This document shows positions 10,701-22,379 of a DNA stretch of 64,000 nt, one piece after another. The stretch spans positions 124,001-188,000 of the forward strand of contig MBPM02000076.1 in the NCBI GenBank assembly GCA_001695595.3. Reading direction: 5' to 3'. Below the pieces are notes generated by a model that worked only from the letters and a program-made list of their open reading frames with translations, was not told the DNA's origin and did not search any database. Numbering within the stretch: the first letter of the stretch is position 1; every line of letters starts with the position of its first letter. This stretch comes from Plasmopara viticola. Its lineage: Eukaryota > Oomycota > Peronosporomycetes > Peronosporales > Peronosporaceae. A program made the position numbers and the translations under genes.

Positions 10701-13700
10701 CAGGTGCATCTCAATGAGCAGATGACCGGTATATGTGGATCAGACGATTGTGTCGGAGTCGTTGTGTCGAACGACGAGATATTGAGTACAATACATTTTG
10801 TAAGGCCCAATAAATGGTCATTAAGCCAAACTTTTCTTTTGGTTTCCATGATGATGTCCCAGATATAGAAGCCGGTGACTAAGATCTCACTCTCGGCTCC
10901 GTTGCAGAGCCTTCTGAAGCTGGTGGACTGCTGAAGGTTTGTAATCGTTAATTTTGTGATAAGCATGTCAATTTCTGGTGGCAACACCGTTGTACAACGT
11001 AAGATAGAAGACTTGGCAACAACAACAAACAGCTTATCTAGTCATAAATTTGGTGGTTAGATACAATATTATTACGGACGCTATAATCGACAGGTTGTCA
11101 ATGGATAATTTACACAGCAATGCAGTCTATGTTTTGGCAGGCTAAATAATCTTGATAGAAATGGGCTAAGACGATAATAAATACCATTAATTTTTAAAAG
11201 GGCACATTTTGATCTAGTGAGTGGAAAACATTATTTCCTCCACTTTAGTTTTACAGAAACAGATTTCTAACTTCGATACAAGTTGGCTTATAATTTGTTA
11301 AACAATAGAAACGACTGCGTCCCAGGATAAACAAGAAAAATCTGACAAGCACGAAATCAAAATCGACTTTGATCAATAAGTTACTCATGGATAGGAAGAC
11401 ATACCACTTTAGAGGACAAGTTCGGTGGCTACAAAAAACGAAGCATTAGATTAATGGACCTCCCACGGCCATAGTTAGTCCTAGGGCGGTGTAAAACCTA
11501 AAAGCAACGATGTCGACGCGCCCAACACTTCTTGTGGGTCGTCTAAAAAGCTCTTACGATCTTAGAGCTTCAAGCTTCATAAAGATTTTTATGATGTCCT
11601 TAGCGTCTCCTTTAAGCGTTGTCCCCACGCTCAATCTTGGTTGTAAGGTGAGTACGTAGTGGCAATGATCATCATGCTTGCCATTGGAGTGGGAGGGGGG
11701 CTAGTAGCACAAAAGGCTGCCAGCATGTGCCGGCCAAACCTAGAGCTTACCATCAAACTAGCTTTTTGACGTAGTTTGGGCTCTGTGCTGAGACACGCGA
11801 CGGTCAATACGACTGTTAATCTCATAGAGAGGTTTCCCCTTTCTTGAGTGCTTCAAGGGCAAGATTTATATGAACGATTCATAGCTTGAGGTCTCAAAAT
11901 CTTAGCGAATCAAGCTGCCGAGCAGCGCTATATTGTTAGTGACAAATAGCTACTTGCAATGAATGCTCGACCAGCTTCAGACACTGAGGCGTTAAGCCAT
12001 CCGTTATGTGTAATGATCATGCACTTCAGCGCAGTCAGCTCATCTTTTACATTTAATTGCCGGTAGAAAATTCTTTTTTGCGGAGTACACCTTAAAAAAA
12101 TTCTTTAGGAGAGCAAACTTTCTTAATTGGTGTATTTTGCTCTGTCGACAATATGAGGTGGCTAATGTAACGTCACACCTGTGACCTAATCTGTGGCGCG
12201 TATGCGCAAGTTGGTATGTGCATAGCTCTGTACAAGGGTCTAGAAGTGATGAGATTAAAAGCTCGGACTGTCGAGGTCAGGCACTAGGCTACATTAGTAT
12301 TCGATGAAAGCCGAACTATTAAATGACAGCGTGGTCACCGCGTGTAGTGGTTTGTCACGACGAACATTTTAGATAGGCTCACAATGCGAGAGCTGACGTC
12401 AAATGCAATCACAATCGCGTGCAATTTGACGAGTCATTGTTGCTGCTCATTAATAAGACGCATTGCGGAGGTGAGAGTGACCTCCATCGGTGCTTGTTCA
12501 TTGATTGAGCTGATCAAACTACAAGAAAAGTACATTGTGAAACATTGGTGCTTTCACGAGCGAAGTGAGTATAATGGCGCGACCAACTTGCAAAACATAG
12601 CCCTTAGTAGCCGTTTCACCAGCTCCAGCACGATCAATCAAATAGCGTTGCGATATAGGCTCAGTTGCGACAAGCGCGGAACTTGGAGTATAACGGAAGT
12701 GACCTCATACACCCGCCTAGAAGTAGGATTCTGAGCACCCGGCTTGGCATTGTACCGATGCCTGAACATCTCTGAGATAAAATGGCTCCGACAATATAGC
12801 TGAACAATCTGCATCGTACGCGAAAAGTCGTATCCAGTGGTCGGTCTTTGGGTCGAAACTTTTAAAAGCTCATTCAAACCATAAACAGTATTCAATTGAT
12901 GCCGCTGAGAACTTTTATTGATTAGATGCAGATTTGTTGGCGACCTTTTTGTGCGAACAATCTTTGACATCACATTGTTACCTCTTTAAACTCAAAGAGT
13001 ACAAAGTGCGCTCGTCGGCAACATTCGTGTTCACAATACTTTACAATACCGTATCTACAATGTATTAAGTAGCCCAAAATAATGGCCACATTTTTGACTT
13101 TAAGCTGAACTATTGAATTGGCTTAGAGCAATTTATAGTAGTGTTCGAAAATTCTAGATTGCGCTATAATGTTCATACAAATGATTAAGGTATTCGTTGT
13201 CGATTTTCGAAGTCTTAGCAATTATTGGCTCGTTGACCTTAAGAGAATTTGCCAAAACTGCAAGCTTGTCGTTCATCGAACCTCGCGATAGCTGAAGTGC
13301 AATTACGTTGCTGCACTAATGTCGATTTACGATGGTATTCACTCACTAGATTGGCTGCGGACTGGATTTAAACGAGTACGCAAGAGCGCAAGCAAGAAAA
13401 CTGCGGTGAAGGCTTCTGATGTTAAAACTTTCAAGAAAAAGCGCAAGACAAAGCGTAGTGTTGAGGCGAGATCAATAGTTATATTATCGCAGATACAGTG
13501 TAGTACTTGTCGAGTAGTATAGTACGTACATAACGTGATGATGTTGTATACTAACTTAGTAGCGTCTAATACAATTTTGGATCAAAATGTAAAACTAATA
13601 TACATGCTATTTTAGTAGTACCCACTCCGGTGCTTCAGCAGCACCAGCATTTGCTGACCCAATTGTCAACGCACGCAGCCGCAAAGCGTGGCGCTACCCT

Positions 13701-13717
13701 TTAGCTAAGCTTGTTTA
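7771..13717. other. Long AT-rich intergenic stretch, no supported gene
   Basis: Only short frames occur. A 67-codon ATG frame at 13319-13522 is Lys/Arg-rich in its middle (KKKRKTKRSV) and a minus frame at 7972-8247 looks mildly protein-like, but neither resembles a known family and neither has supporting context. I saw no RNA gene, no inverted terminal repeats and no long tandem repeat here. Confidence 0.45.
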
Positions 13718-14230
13718 CTAAAGGATGGCAGAGCATAGAAAGGCGATCTCATCCGTCGACATGTAGCTCTGATGGCAGCTCATAGGCAGAGGCATGTCCG
13801 AGAATTTACTAAGAGAAGTCGGACCAAGATTGGAAGTGTTGGACCAGCATTTCTCCGAATCAGGCGAATGGCTGTTGATGCCGTCCGAGTTAAAAGACGA
13901 GTTGGACATGGACGACGAGGTAGAGCAGGGAGATCCGGTAGGCGACACAACAGGATTTAGTATTGAAACAGAAGTCCGAGAGGTGGGATCGTGGTGGTCA
14001 CGGACAACTTTGGCGCGCGCGGCTCGGCGTTTCTGGCGGTCGAACCTACGCTGTATCATGTTGGCCTTCTCGCGGTGGTACAGACACAATTGATGCAGCT
14101 GGCCGTTGCGCTTGCTGGACCGCACGTGACTGCATTTACCAGTCTTGTATCTGCACTTGTCGATCTTCGGAACCGGAACGTTGGAGAGACCGACGTCGGC
14201 CGTATGCTTAGAGAATGAGACGGAGACCAT
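13718..14230 (-). CDS. 170-aa protein with an oomycete-type Cys/His motif
   Basis: Intact single-exon frame with ATG at 14230-14228. Residues 26-52 carry C-x6-C-x12-H-x2-C-x2-H (C26, C33, H46, C49, H52): KCRYKTGKCSH, a basic turn rich in Arg, Lys and Asn, then LHQLCLYHREKAN. A strongly basic helix follows (residues 61-74, RRFDRQKRRAARAK), then a Ser/Pro/Asn-rich low-complexity tail. I recall this arrangement from many small oomycete proteins of unknown function, where it probably binds zinc; a nuclear or nucleic-acid-binding role is inference from the basic helix. The frame has no lesions and stands alone, with no close neighbour. Confidence 0.75.
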   Translation of the reverse strand: MVSVSFSKHTADVGLSNVPVPKIDKCRYKTGKCSHVRSSKRNGQLHQLCLYHREKANMIQRRFDRQKRRAARAKVVRDHHDPTSRTSVSILNPVVSPTGSPCSTSSSMSNSSFNSDGINSHSPDSEKCWSNTSNLGPTSLSKFSDMPLPMSCHQSYMSTDEIAFLCSAIL

Positions 14231-15580
14231 TGTTTATTGGCAAGAGGAGTTGTCTTTGAAGCGTTAGAACCCAAAATGACTTGAAATGGAAGCTCGATGG
14301 TCTCTGCTCAGTATTTAATGATAGGCCACCTTGAATTTGCAGACAGGGACTCGTGAAAATCCCTCTGAGATTGCGATTAGCATATTATCAACAGCATAAA
14401 GTACTCCTGCTAGACCGGAGTATTACGTTTGACTTGGTTGTGACACACCCCCAGCCACGTAAGCCCGTATAGCGTGTCCAGCGTTTACAACAGCAGCATG
14501 GAAACACGCACCGGATCTTAAAAACGCAAACCCACCCCGAGCGTGTTGCCGTCGCGTAACACTACTTTCAGGGGTATTGAAAGAAATGTAAATTCACATA
14601 TTAATACTGCATATCACTTTTGGATACATACAATCAAAGTACTTAATGCCGACATAGTAAAATTCAGCGTTCCATTTTTTCCGAAAACGACAGCTAATAT
14701 TTGTAAGAGGATGCGTTTGAGTCTGCCGACTCGTTCTGCACTTATGCTAAATCGTATGCCGAAGGTCAGGTGCTAAGATTCGGTGCAGATTGCTCCTGGA
14801 TTTACATTGCCCCGACTCGATCTGACATAACGAGACGAAAGCGCATACGTACGGAGCGACTCACATCTACACGTGCAGATCACAGCTCCTACCAGGTTAG
14901 ACAGGACATTATTTTATGGGGCTAAAAGCCAGCGCTATTCAGTTGTCAGTATTCGTTGATGCCAATCAGCCAGTCTATGTAATAAAATCATTGGCGGTTT
15001 TGAAATATTTAACGTCCGCAGTGGGACTTGCGTGGTAGTGTCGATCAAAGCTCACAGGAAGAGCCGTTGACCATAAAACGCTATGGAGACAGGGTCGACA
15101 TTTATACTTGGGGAGTCGATTGGATAATTTCGAACGAAGGGTGGTAAAATACCACTTAAAAAGCTGTCGTGCACGTATGCTATCCGTCACCCATGAGTGA
15201 AAAACCCGCTCTGATCTATTACATCTTGCTTTAACACGAGTATCCAGGAAGCTGTATATTCAGATAAGGAAGCCGTCCACGATGCGAGACAGTAGCGCGA
15301 TGATTATCTCTCGACGCCATATGCTTTGCGCATCAAATAAGTGTAAGTCTTTTACTGGAAACAGTAAAGCTCGTGGCAACATTCATGCTTAGTAGCTCTG
15401 CTGAAGCCTACATTTCTGCGTTTCGTATTTTGTGTACCACCTAATTTTTCCATTTCTTACTTGATATTGGTTGTATACCACACTGACAATAATTACTTAA
15501 TGTCTTAAGCAATAATATGAAATATGGACTATTATGGCGTAGGACAAATCAATCATGCACTTATTTCCTTTTAATATTGG
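14231..15580. other. Intergenic, includes the upstream region of the Cys/His gene
   Basis: The first few hundred bases presumably hold the promoter of the minus-strand gene ending at 14230, but I see no diagnostic element. The remainder contains only short frames without recognisable similarity. Confidence 0.4.
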
Positions 15581-15585
15581 AAGGG

Positions 15586-15671
15586 AGTCGCTAACCACCC
15601 CCTACAGCCCCCACAACCTACTTCTTATAGCGCCCCTACACCAACTTCTTGGTATTTGATTGGCTGTTGAA
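15586..15671 (+). repeat. Orphan transposon arm related to the MULE 3 terminus
   Basis: The sequence begins ggagtcgctaaccacccc, has further C-rich runs and cccctac, and ends in tgattggctg. The left terminus of the MULE at 36154 has the same order: ggaagccgctaac, cccctaacccc, then tgattggcc. A third sequence of this type starts at 16987. No inverted partner was found, so this is a diverged solo arm. Confidence 0.4.
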
Positions 15672-16099
15672 AAGCGGAGACAGCGCGGATCGGGTCGAAG
15701 TGAAGAATTGAAAACGGAGGGGAAGCTGAAGCCAAGGTCGTGATTGGCGAATAGAAGGCAGAGAAGGTTGTATTTGTGCCGGTGCTGCAGTCTGTAAAGG
15801 ACGCACAACAAACCCATCGACACTTGGGTAGTAAGAAATTTTGGTGGAGAGCTTCGGCTAGGCGAGAAGTTCTTATCTACAATTCAGTTCGCTTACCGAA
15901 ACAAGAGACTTAATTGGACGAGTACACCAGATACAGAGTCAATGTCGAGTTATTTAAACAACTACTGGCAAAGATCAGCGGGAAGCTATACGTAAACCGA
16001 GAATTGGTAGGCTGTGGCTGGTCATGCATTTATATTGAAAAATAGTCTAGTTTGCGAGAATATGAATTGACCTGAAAGTTTTGAGGAAAAGGTTGAAAG

Positions 16100-16578
16100 A
16101 CGATATAATGTACTGATTAAGTGAACGAACGTAGCAATAGGAGAGTACTGGGCATTGCTGCGGTACTACAAAGGCAGCAACTTTGACAAGCTACGTGGAT
16201 AGATGCAATTGCAGGATGGCATGCTGACTGTACGCTATAAACTCCCCGTTGGAACAAAGCGACCGTTCTGTTTTCAGGTAGCTGATAAAGATTTATCTTT
16301 TGCTTACTCTGGATCGAACGACGAAGATGCGAGCGCCTGGTCCATCGATGCGGAGTTTGTCAGGCGGTAGACATAGCACTAGCCCGCCTTCTGCTACCCT
16401 ACCCAGCTCGCTATCTAATACCAGGCAATTACAATCGCTGGATGGGTCAAAGGGTGCTCGTATTCGTTTCGTTGCAGAGTTGCGTCGAGTGCTTCAAACA
16501 AGCAAGTCTCCGGGAATTCACAGCTTCATAGAGAGAGGCATGTGGTACCGTTTGAATAAAATCGATATTGCTGATTGA
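16100..16578 (+). pseudogene. Broken gene with PH-domain-like segment
   Basis: The frame from about 16140 reads GEYWALLRYYKGSNFDKLRG, meets a TAG at 16200-16202, and continues as MQLQDGMLTVRYKLP, PFCFQVADKDLSFAYSG and SNDEDASAWSIDAEFVRR up to a TAG at 16368-16370. This order (short beta strands, a PFCFQV core strand, then an acidic turn leading into a helix with a conserved Trp) fits a pleckstrin-homology domain. A shifted frame (16390-16575) continues with Ser/Thr-rich sequence and RIRFVAELRRVLQTSKSPG. At least one nonsense codon and one frameshift break it. The PH call rests on pattern only. Confidence 0.4.
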
Positions 16579-17419
16579 GAACTTGCCACACAATATCTAG
16601 TTGCCTTCGCTTGGCCGCGTACGTCACGCGCCGTGGCGCTGCGTCTACGTGACGTCGGTCCGTAATCCCCCTGGTGCGTCTTTCCGATTTTTCCTTCGTC
16701 TTATGCGTGTCGTTTGTCACTCTACGCCGTCTACGCGCGACGCAAAAAGGATAGTATGATACATTCATACGCTCGGGACCGAAATAACTTGTCAAGACCC
16801 AGTCACATGGATTTGTCTGTGTTTCGGGTGTAGCCGTCTTTAAATCTAGCGCCTTCTCCCACCCTAAGCGATTCGGATTTATCGCCGTTTAGTGATGCTT
16901 CTGAAAATGTTGTGTGCGAACCGGTTGCCGATATTCTGCATGCTGCTCAATGTTCGTAGATCGTTACAAACTCGTTTCTATGAAAGGATCCGCTAACCAG
17001 CCCCCCATTTTCGCTACCAGACCCCTCCTTAATGCAGTACCCCTAAGCTATAATAATGATCTATGATTGGCTCGAGCGAACACTATTAGATTTAAATGCT
17101 CTGTAGGATATAAATGCGAAAATCCTTGCGCGTATGGAAGCTGTTAATCTAACGACAGAAGATGATTGTCCTAAGAAGCAGGTTTACAATATTGATTTGG
17201 CATGAATGAATGAGCAACTAATCAAGTACTTTTAAAAAGCAACAAAGACATTGATGAACTCATGCCACGACGCAGCTCGCACATCCAATAGAGAGATCAA
17301 GCTTGATGCTCTTGGTACTGTTTTCAAACCCTAGAGTGCCCACGTATGGAAGGAAGCTGATAATTTGACCGACAGAAGGTCAAGTGCAAAAAATCCTGCG
17401 TTAGGTTTATGCTTTGAAT
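16579..17419. other. Intergenic containing a second orphan transposon arm
   Basis: At 16987-17080 the sequence begins ggatccgctaaccagccccc, carries cccctaagct, and ends in tgattggctcgag. It is in the same orientation as the arm at 15586 and resembles the left end of the MULE at 36154. The rest shows only short frames. Confidence 0.4.
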
Positions 17420-17554
17420 GTTATTACTTTAATTTAGTGATTTGATAAAAAAAAGTGGTGCCTCGGGTGACTTAGTCAATAATAGATCGTTCTACAAAGG
17501 TTAGATAATGAAAAGGCATCAAAATAAGATACGATGAGACATCATAGTGGTGAC

Positions 17555-17935
17555 TCAGTGGTGACTCACTTCAAATCGACATCGACGGATGTTCATTCGT
17601 AAACCAAACCCAATAGACGAGGCACTTAATAAATTAATGAAGACCGGCACATCGTTGTAAGCAGATCCATCATTGAGCGCATAAGATGCTTCACAATAAA
17701 TATTACCAGAACTTAGTGTGAGAGAAGCGGTTTCAGACCAACTGGAGTATGACGTATCAATGTTAAACAAAATATTATTAACAGTGTCTGAACCAAAAAC
17801 CCATAGAAGGTGTAGGCGACGATCCACCAGAATTTGTACAAAAAAGCATTCGCTGGGGCAGCAAGAATGTTTGTGTGAGGATATCCGCTTTTGTAAGTTT
17901 AATTTCAAATCGGAACAAAATTTATGCGTCTGCAC
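17555..17935 (-). pseudogene. Unidentified coding relic inside the helicase element
   Basis: An open minus-strand frame begins partly in the left terminal repeat. The central portion (LLWVFGSDTVNNILFN, then SSGNIYCEASYALNDGSAYN) looks like beta-rich protein. I do not recognise it. Its position at the far 3' end of the minus-strand gene order suggests it belongs to the element, but this is inference. Confidence 0.3.
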
Positions 17936-18429
17936 TGTGGGTCCAACATTTCGTTTATCGTTTCAGTCGGGATCAGCGCTTGTAGCTTAAGCTTCTCCCA
18001 CAAAATTGTCCGTTCTTCTTCAATTCAGCAACAGATTTTTTTTAGCAAGCCATCTATATCAGATGCTCGATAAATAGTTCCAGGGCTCGCACTTTCGCCG
18101 TAAAAGCACAGATTGTTTTTGCTAGATATGCCCGAAGGCATTGGTACACCACCCGAATTATCAAGGGCCATTGTCTCAGAAGATCAACAAGTTCCGAAGT
18201 GATTGCTGTAATAGTGAAATATCTGTCGCGGTGCAACCGGTGCTTAAAAATATGGCATACAGAATGCGGATTACGCTCAGTGTTAAAACCGCACCTACTA
18301 CACCCAGTTTCAATTGGTGCTAGATAGCCATTTACACTTGTAAAGTAAGAACTTAAAAATAGAGGAAAACTGGTAATTGGGGGTTCAGATGCAAAACTTG
18401 TATGAATCAATACAGAAGCCGAACCTTAA

Positions 18430-18665
18430 GCGATTCCTTAAAGAAGGAGCACTTTGAGCTGCCATTTCGCGTTTGCGTGGCCTCTTCTAGTAATAAAAAA
18501 AGTCAAGCGCCGTTCTCTAAATAATCGGTCTTCCGAGCAAATGCTTCACGGAGGTCGTCATATGTACAAAGACTAACGGGACACTCTACAATCGTCTCGA
18601 GGACAGTATCGACAACGTCCACGTCATTGAGGAGAGGCAAATTCTAGCAATAAGTACATCCGACT
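18430..18665 (-). pseudogene. Unidentified coding relic inside the helicase element
   Basis: The minus strand reads LLNDVDVVDTVLETIVECP, then SLCTYDDLREAFARKTDYLE, a stop, and LFLLLEEATQTRNGSSKCSF. The mix of acidic and aliphatic residues is protein-like and the stop lies in the middle. No family is recognised. Confidence 0.3.
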
Positions 18666-19201
18666 CCAAGACGAGCAAAATGATGTGTTTGATGTCCTCG
18701 TGTCGGAATTCAAGCACAAATTGGACACAACTTCATCAGTGGGTGTAAGCTGGGATGGTCAATAATTTATATCTTCCAAAGCTATTTTGACATTCCAAAG
18801 GGCATACGTTAGCGATTGGGTTAAATGAGATCCAGCAATGTGCCGGATCATATTCATTGACGCTGGCTTTTCCTTGTTCTTCTTAAAGAACTTCGATGGA
18901 ACCTGACTGAAGAAATTGCTCGAATTTTATAATTGTACTTAACTAACTGTCGATTGAGAATGTGCGATAGCAGCTTACTAGCCGCTCTCCAAGAGAACAG
19001 AAAAAAGTCGAGATGTGACCTGATCAAGCTCAAAGTCGTGCTATCAGCTCAATTGTCTGCGTTCCCCTTAGCCTAACATTCTTCAAAACGTTTAGGTGTT
19101 ATACGCTCTCTTGAAGATAGTTTCTACCTTCCTCTGAAAAGAAAAACAATGTGTCATACCAAACGAAGTGGATAATGCATTTTCAAGAGAGAGACAATAG
19201 G

Positions 19202-19510
19202 TCAAACTAAATGAAGTGGATCATGCACATTCAACCATGATGTGATGTAATCAAACACAAGCCTCAAGTAATCAGTTCTTTTTGCTTTGGCTAGCGCTTT
19301 AAACTTAGATCGAAATTCAAATATTTTTCCATACGTTTCGGTGAACACCTCTGCAGCTTTACCAGGGAACGACATTAGCTCCTCAAACTGATGCCCTTTT
19401 TCTTCTTCTGGCGTCGGTTTGCTGTCTAGCTTTGCAGCTTTGTTTAGCTTACTCAATCCCTTTTTAATCAAAGTGTAATATCCAAATGCATCGCGAAATT
19501 GGTTCTTGAT
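19202..19510 (-). pseudogene. Hypothetical ~100-aa fragment inside the helicase element
   Basis: An uninterrupted minus-strand frame without a suitable ATG runs from about 19510 (after a TGA) to a stop at 19202. It reads KLIKNQFRDAFGYYTLIKKG, then a Lys/Glu-rich stretch, then KIFEFRSKFKALAKAKRTDY and RLVFDYITSWLNVHD. It appears to be the C-terminal end of a helical protein whose N-terminus is lost. Function unknown. Confidence 0.35.
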
Positions 19511-20799
19511 TAATTTTCACATGGCGTTCAGTGTTAGGGTGAGACTCTCTTCGCTTGTACATATACTCATCAGAAGCGCAATGATGCTAGAGCTCTAAAC
19601 CTTAAGTGTCTTTTTAAAAAATACTCGTCGTTTTTCGCTGGACAATTAATATTTTAAGTGAGTACATCGGGAGACCATTTTAAATTTGCAACGCTCGACT
19701 ACCTAGATCAGTTGTCTGGTGTAAAGATTTACCGTAGTGTTCGACGAACTATGATACTCGCTTCATACTCAAAACTTGGTGAGTAATAATGTTTTCAATC
19801 TCTTTCAGACGGAGCGTTTTAGATCTAATTGATTTGCGTTACGCACAGGCGGTTAAAGTCCTACATGGTAAAGTCGTTCGATGAAGCCATTCCCAATAAA
19901 ATAAAGGCCACACACATAATTTTCATCCTAAAAGTGCAAGAAGCTGGTGAAGGCTTTCAAAGCGGGCAAAGGGGCGACGCTACATATCTCTCACAAAGAA
20001 GTTCTCCGTACTTATCAACCAGGACTATGCGGCTCTAATTTTGGGAAACTTGTGAATTGAAGTCAAATTACTGGAGAAGGGATTGGTAGCTTCCTTAGAG
20101 ATGAGCAAAAGCCATTTACCTCGGTTTTTCTTGACGATTTTGCGACTGCGTTTAGATTTGAAGCCGACCCTCTGCGTGGATCACTTTAATCGGTTAGAGG
20201 CGTAAGCATGGTCTCCCATCCCATTTAGCTATGTTATGTTTGATCTTGATGCATAAACTATATAAACACAATAATGGTCATAACCGATTCAATTTAATTG
20301 TCTGTGGTCAAAGCGACGTTTGCTATGTGGGGAGCCCGTTAAATTTTACTCCAGTAGCGTATAAATGGGCTTTGGTCTGAATATAAGCGTTAAATCAGAT
20401 GGAAAGCAACAAGCAAAACTGCAATCTATCCATACTTCCGAATATATGTTTTTTCCGAGTTTGAAATTATGTTGATCAGGTTGCCGATAGACATTAGCTG
20501 CATGCTTACAAAGCGTTATGGATCATCAAATTCGGGATAATTGACGTAAATGAGGTTCCTCCACTTGGATTATTTAAATGAAGAAAACAGAGGAAAGGTA
20601 CTATGAGATATTGAGAAGCCAAGGAAGCACTTATGGGCAATACAAGCAATACAACGAGGTGAATGAAGATAGATTTGAACAGAAGATAACTTTTGATTGC
20701 GGTGGTCACTAACAATACAGGCAGAACTTACCACTTCGAATCTCGGAAGCATATCAGATGGGCGGAAGCTTAGTAGATCCGGCGTTAGCTCAACTTTTT

Positions 20800-21758
20800 T
20801 TCGCCTTTGGTATGACTAAAACATAGATTACCGATACATACGGTGATATTTTTCAATTTAATGTACTGCTTTGACTGTTCTTCCCAGATCTGTCACGAAC
20901 TGGTTCGATATCAGTACTACAAAGCTAGCCACTATCAACAATATTTTTGATTTGGCGTCTATTCCTTCATTCTTTAACAATCCACAAGATACGTTGAAAG
21001 CCATTTTTCGGGACTCTTTGCTTTTTTCAGTTTTTCTGTATACCACTCAGACGTCGTTACTTCTTTATATCGTCATCTTTTTCACCGCTTAATCTCTAAT
21101 GCATATCGAGGAGCCACTTTGTCACGTTGATGACTTGCTTTGTCTTTAATTCCTTTCATTGCTTCGTGAGAGGAAACGCTTGAAGCTTGAATCCTGCCAA
21201 ATTGAAACGCGCCCGAAGGCTAATGATATCACGACCCGCACCAAGATTAGCTAAAGTATCAAAATAGTGATGAAAATACTCCTTTTCTCCTACGCGGCTA
21301 TCACTGGCAGAGATACACATATATCGACGATCATTGGCTTCTATGATTGATCCAAAGTCATTGTTTGTCAAGTTGCAAAGATGTTGACTTCAGTAAATTC
21401 GAGACCCTTGCGTTAAAGCTGCGTGCGATCGTCGGCGATGTAAACTAGTGCTCATATAGCGTTTGTTTGAATTAAAAGCTTCGTCTAGTACAATTGACAG
21501 CTTTCTCTGTCGAATTCTGTTGTCGAGCAGTGACATGATCCATTGTCGGACACACAAGACTACTCTGAGAGACAATCACAAAACTATGAAATATATTAAA
21601 TGCTCTTTGTAACTTCGATGAGGAGAACTATCTTGGTCTTCACATGCGGCTTCTGAATCAGATGAGCGAAGTACTTCACAAAGAATTGACGCACAGCATC
21701 ATTATACTCAGATAACACACATCCGATATGATCGAGCCACACATTAACTCGCTCCATA

Positions 21759-21789
<31 letters not shown>

Positions 21790-22330
21790 CATACATACAT
21801 ACATACATACATACATACATACATACATACATACATACATACATACATACATACATACATACATACATACATACATACATACATACATACATACATACAT
21901 ACATACATACATACATACACACATAAAAGATTCTTTGAACAGGGTCGTTCTTTTGATCATCAAATAGGCCATATGGTTAAATAATGGCAAGCTTAGGTTT
22001 AACCAGATGCGTGACTGCGCTGGGAATGGTACGCTTTTTAAGGCGGTCAACAGCTGGCTTTAATTTCGGACTATATATGCAAGAAATGGCCATATTGTAC
22101 GTTTGCAAAACACTTTCAACTGACCTTAATCAATTGTGATCACTCCTTCCTTCCAAAAAGGTTTGGATTATTTTCTCCATACCACATTGGCAAGCCGTTG
22201 TGATCCATTCGCACGAGGGTTTGTCGGATCATCGGCGCGAGTTTGGATATAGCAAAAGTGAAATTGTGCAGCGATGATAAATTATACAGGTAAATCTTGT
22301 TGCACTCGCAAATTAGATCCTTGTCAATAG
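20800..22330 (-). pseudogene. D5-like superfamily 3 helicase (DUF5906-type), broken
   Basis: On the minus strand, in order: 22310-22160 KLAPMIRQTLVRMDHNGLP and MWYGENNPNLFGRK; 21760-21600 NVWLDHIGCVLSEYNDAVRQ, then KYFAHLIQKPHVKTKIVLLI, the segment that leads into the Walker A loop; about 21500-21470 SIVLDEAFNSN, the position of Walker B; 21360-21160 SIIEANDRRYMCISASDSR, then EYFHHYFDTL and KLQAFPLTK, which fit the arginine-finger and lid regions of DUF5906 helicases; about 21030-20960 TTSEWYTEKLKKAKSPEKWL. The Walker A loop itself is not recognisable. Several frame changes and a tetranucleotide repeat between 21761 and 21919 break the gene. The family assignment comes from motif order and spacing. 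Confidence 0.6.
21761..21919. repeat. (ACAT)n microsatellite, about 40 units
   Basis: An almost pure tetranucleotide array of roughly 159 bp. On the minus strand it translates as a Cys-Met-Tyr-Val repeat. It lies in the helicase relic, between the segment with FNHMAYLMIKRTTLFKES and the segment starting ERVNVWLDHIG, which are in different frames. Confidence 0.95.
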
Positions 22331-22379
22331 CAGCATGTCAGCAACAATCGTCTTCACGATAAGCTACTCGACTCCAGCT

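Noticed and set aside
21596..22050. Long open frames encoding Cys-Met-Tyr-Val or Tyr-Ile-His-Thr repeats
   Set aside because: They are translations of the ACAT microsatellite, not genes; only the helicase-like flanks are informative.
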